DNA of 7,253 nt from a bacterium. Its GTDB lineage: Bacteria; Armatimonadota; Chthonomonadetes; Chthonomonadales; Chthonomonadaceae. Position 1 is the stretch's first letter; the number at the start of each line of letters is the position of its first letter. Shown here piece after piece: positions 6,161 to 7,253 of this stretch. Location of the stretch: positions 1 through 7,253 of the forward strand of contig JAJZFK010000263.1 in NCBI GenBank assembly GCA_021805405.1. The letters run 5' to 3'. A program made the translations under genes and the position numbers. The notes beneath the pieces were generated by a model, which was not told the DNA's origin, made no database searches, and saw only the letters and a list, made by a program, of their open reading frames with translations.

Positions 6161-6765
6161 CATGTTAATGGGCCAAAACACTGTTGCACAAAACAACGCA
6201 CGCGGTGGACCGACAAATGAGCCGGGTTCCCAATAGCATGGCGATCACTGTAATTCAATTGGCAAATATCGAGTTGGATTCACGATTTGCATGAAGCCCT
6301 GAATTATTATGGTACGCCAAGATACTTAGTCATTTTCAAACTCACACACCAATATAATAACAGGAAAATCCGTTTGTTTGCGGTCAAACAATACCAAATT
6401 CTTATAAAAATAGTACTTTATTGCAATTATAGCCGTGAGTTAAAACACAGTAGGCTGGACCGTGATGCGGACAAAGGATTCGGGGACGTTAAATTCATAA
6501 TTTCGAAATAGTAAATACAATATCTACATCGAGCAGCGTAGTTGCACTAAACCGGGTCAAAATGGATTCCGAACTAACTCATGAATTATCCGCCAGCCAC
6601 AGTTCTATTAGCAAGCCAACCGTGGAACTCAGAACTGTGGAGCTAGTGACAAACCGAAACCAATCTCAAACTGCGGAAATATCATAGAGTTTTGCAACTC
6701 TGCCTAAAATTGCAACATTCATACACCAGACCTGATGCAGTTCTTTTCGTTGGATTAAATAAAAA
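6161..6765. other. Long AT-rich non-coding gap
   Basis: About 600 bases between paralogue 2 and the terminator of paralogue 3 hold no gene I can support. The longest open frame (from a TTG at 6287, plus strand, 74 codons) has no Shine-Dalgarno and a composition typical of AT-rich chance frames. The promoter of paralogue 2 must lie here. The best sigma-70-like pair is weak: TTGAAT and TATTGG with a 17-base spacer (6230-6258, minus strand). No sigma-54 site was found. An inverted repeat is listed separately at 6597-6640. Confidence 0.5.
6597..6640. repeat. 10-bp perfect inverted repeat in the long gap
   Basis: CCACAGTTCT (6597-6606) and AGAACTGTGG (6631-6640) are perfect reverse complements separated by 24 bases. 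The spacer contains GTGGAACT (6622-6629), which can pair with AGTTC of the left arm in an alternative fold. No T-run follows on either strand, so it is not a clear terminator. It may be a protein-binding pair, a small structured RNA or a remnant. Confidence 0.5.
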
Positions 6766-6821
6766 CAGGGGAACTGCGGAAAAATCCGCAGAACCCCTGC
6801 AAAACTCTCGAAGTCCGAGAG
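6766..6821 (-). terminator. Tandem intrinsic terminators of paralogue 3
   Basis: Two hairpins follow each other on the minus strand. The first, CTCTCG-GACTT-CGAGAG (6805-6821), is followed by TTTT. The second is long: CAGGGG (6766-6771) with CCCCTG (6794-6799), an AA/AA internal loop, then CTGCGGA (6774-6780) with TCCGCAG (6785-6791) around a 4-base loop, followed by TTTTTATTT. The second is a textbook Rho-independent terminator. The pair begins 24 bases after the stop of the gene at 6846. Confidence 0.9.
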
Positions 6822-6831
6822 ACTAACCTAA

Positions 6832-6844
6832 CTGGCTACGCCAG
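6832..6844 (-). other. Small hairpin right after the paralogue 3 stop codon
   Basis: CTGGC (6832-6836) and GCCAG (6840-6844) form a perfect 5-bp stem with a 3-base loop, one base after the stop codon. It is the first of three consecutive hairpins at this 3' end. It may be incidental or help stabilise the message. Confidence 0.4.
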
Positions 6845-6845
6845 C

Positions 6846-7253
6846 CTATTTGCGGCGTCGGCGCAGGCCAAGCAGACCGCCACCGATGAGCAGGCCAGCC
6901 ATGCCAACCGATGTACCAGCCTCAGGCACGGAGGTGGTGAAGGTGCCGCTTGCACCGCTTCCACTGGTGGTAACACCATTCCAACCTGAGAACGAGATAC
7001 CGTATGAGCCACCTGGAACCATGCCAGCTACGGGCGAGGTAGCAGTTGTGGTCATAAAGTTACCCAGGATGCTAGCCGAATTGCCGGACACAAAGAACGA
7101 CGAAGGCGAAGCAGTACCTGCAAAAAGGACTGCGCCGCCGCTGTTCTTGACATCAAAGGTGATGCCAGACAGAGTGCCGTTGTGGTTGCCGCCGCCAGTA
7201 AGCATACCGCTGAAATCCAGGGTATAGGGCGTACCGGTCAGGATGGGATTGCC
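6846..7253 (-). CDS. Secreted VPEAG-CTERM (PEP-CTERM-like) protein, paralogue 3 (5'-truncated by window)
   Basis: The C-terminal 135 residues of a third family member are present; the frame stays open to the right edge, so the signal peptide and start lie outside. An internal Met at 7205 is not the start, because the residues before it (GNPILTGTPYTLDFSG) continue the family alignment. The part seen contains YTLDFS, NGTLSGITFD, FAGTASPS, ILGNF, SPVAGMVP, SGWNG and SGTFTTS. It ends in the 27-residue tail VPEAG, hydrophobic stretch and RRRRK. There are 21 differences from paralogue 2 over 135 residues by hand count. A 41-base DNA stretch (6931-6971) differs from paralogue 2 (5643-5683) at one base, indicating recent duplication or gene conversion. 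Tandem terminators follow. By analogy with PEP-CTERM proteins it is secreted and handled by an exosortase. Confidence 0.87.
   Translation of the reverse strand, partial: GNPILTGTPYTLDFSGMLTGGGNHNGTLSGITFDVKNSGGAVLFAGTASPSSFFVSGNSASILGNFMTTTATSPVAGMVPGGSYGISFSGWNGVTTSGSGASGTFTTSVPEAGTSVGMAGLLIGGGLLGLRRRRK

Noticed and set aside
6149..6196. N-terminal extension of paralogue 2 to 6196
   Set aside because: It would place a perfect AGGAGG inside the coding region, spoil the signal peptide and break the match with paralogue 1.
6287..6511. Plus-strand 74-codon frame in the long gap
   Set aside because: It has a TTG start without a Shine-Dalgarno, a composition typical of AT-rich chance frames, and no motif.
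6850..7227. Plus-strand open frame of 125 codons opposite paralogue 3
   Set aside because: It is a shadow of the repeated family in the complementary strand, with no independent start signal.

Overview
This window looks like chromosomal DNA from a diderm (Gram-negative type) bacterium of moderate GC content with strong Shine-Dalgarno sites. The evidence is a set of secreted proteins that end in a PEP-CTERM-like, exosortase-type sorting tail (VPEAG, hydrophobic stretch, RRRRK). The phylum cannot be fixed from the sequence alone. The mix of an actinobacterial-style group III phosphofructokinase, a compact M29 aminopeptidase and PEP-CTERM-like proteins would fit Armatimonadota or a similar under-sampled lineage, but that is a guess.

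The left part (1-2350) is on the plus strand. It holds a phosphofructokinase (100-1131) whose phosphate-donor residues are of the pyrophosphate type, followed by an M29 metallo-aminopeptidase (1241-2350) with all expected metal ligands. A 10-bp hairpin lies between them. The two genes may be cotranscribed but have no obvious shared pathway.

The middle part (2353-4256) is on the minus strand. It holds a UbiA-like membrane prenyltransferase homologue with degenerate catalytic motifs (2353-3186) and a Gfo/Idh/MocA NAD(P)-dependent oxidoreductase (3276-4256). The UbiA-like gene converges on the aminopeptidase gene with only two bases between their stop codons. An 18-bp imperfect palindrome lies just upstream of the UbiA-like start.

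The right part (4486-7253) is the most interesting: three tandem minus-strand paralogues of an unassigned secreted protein family, the last cut by the window edge. Each copy is followed by its own hairpin or terminator, so they appear to be separate transcription units. The copy at 4553-5140 has a near-consensus sigma-54 (-24/-12) promoter. This agrees with the sigma-54-dependent PrsK/PrsR control known for PEP-CTERM genes elsewhere. The copy at 5558-6148 has no such site that I can see. No exosortase, PrsK/PrsR or polysaccharide gene lies in the window.

No rRNA, tRNA, CRISPR array, transposase or integrase was recognised.
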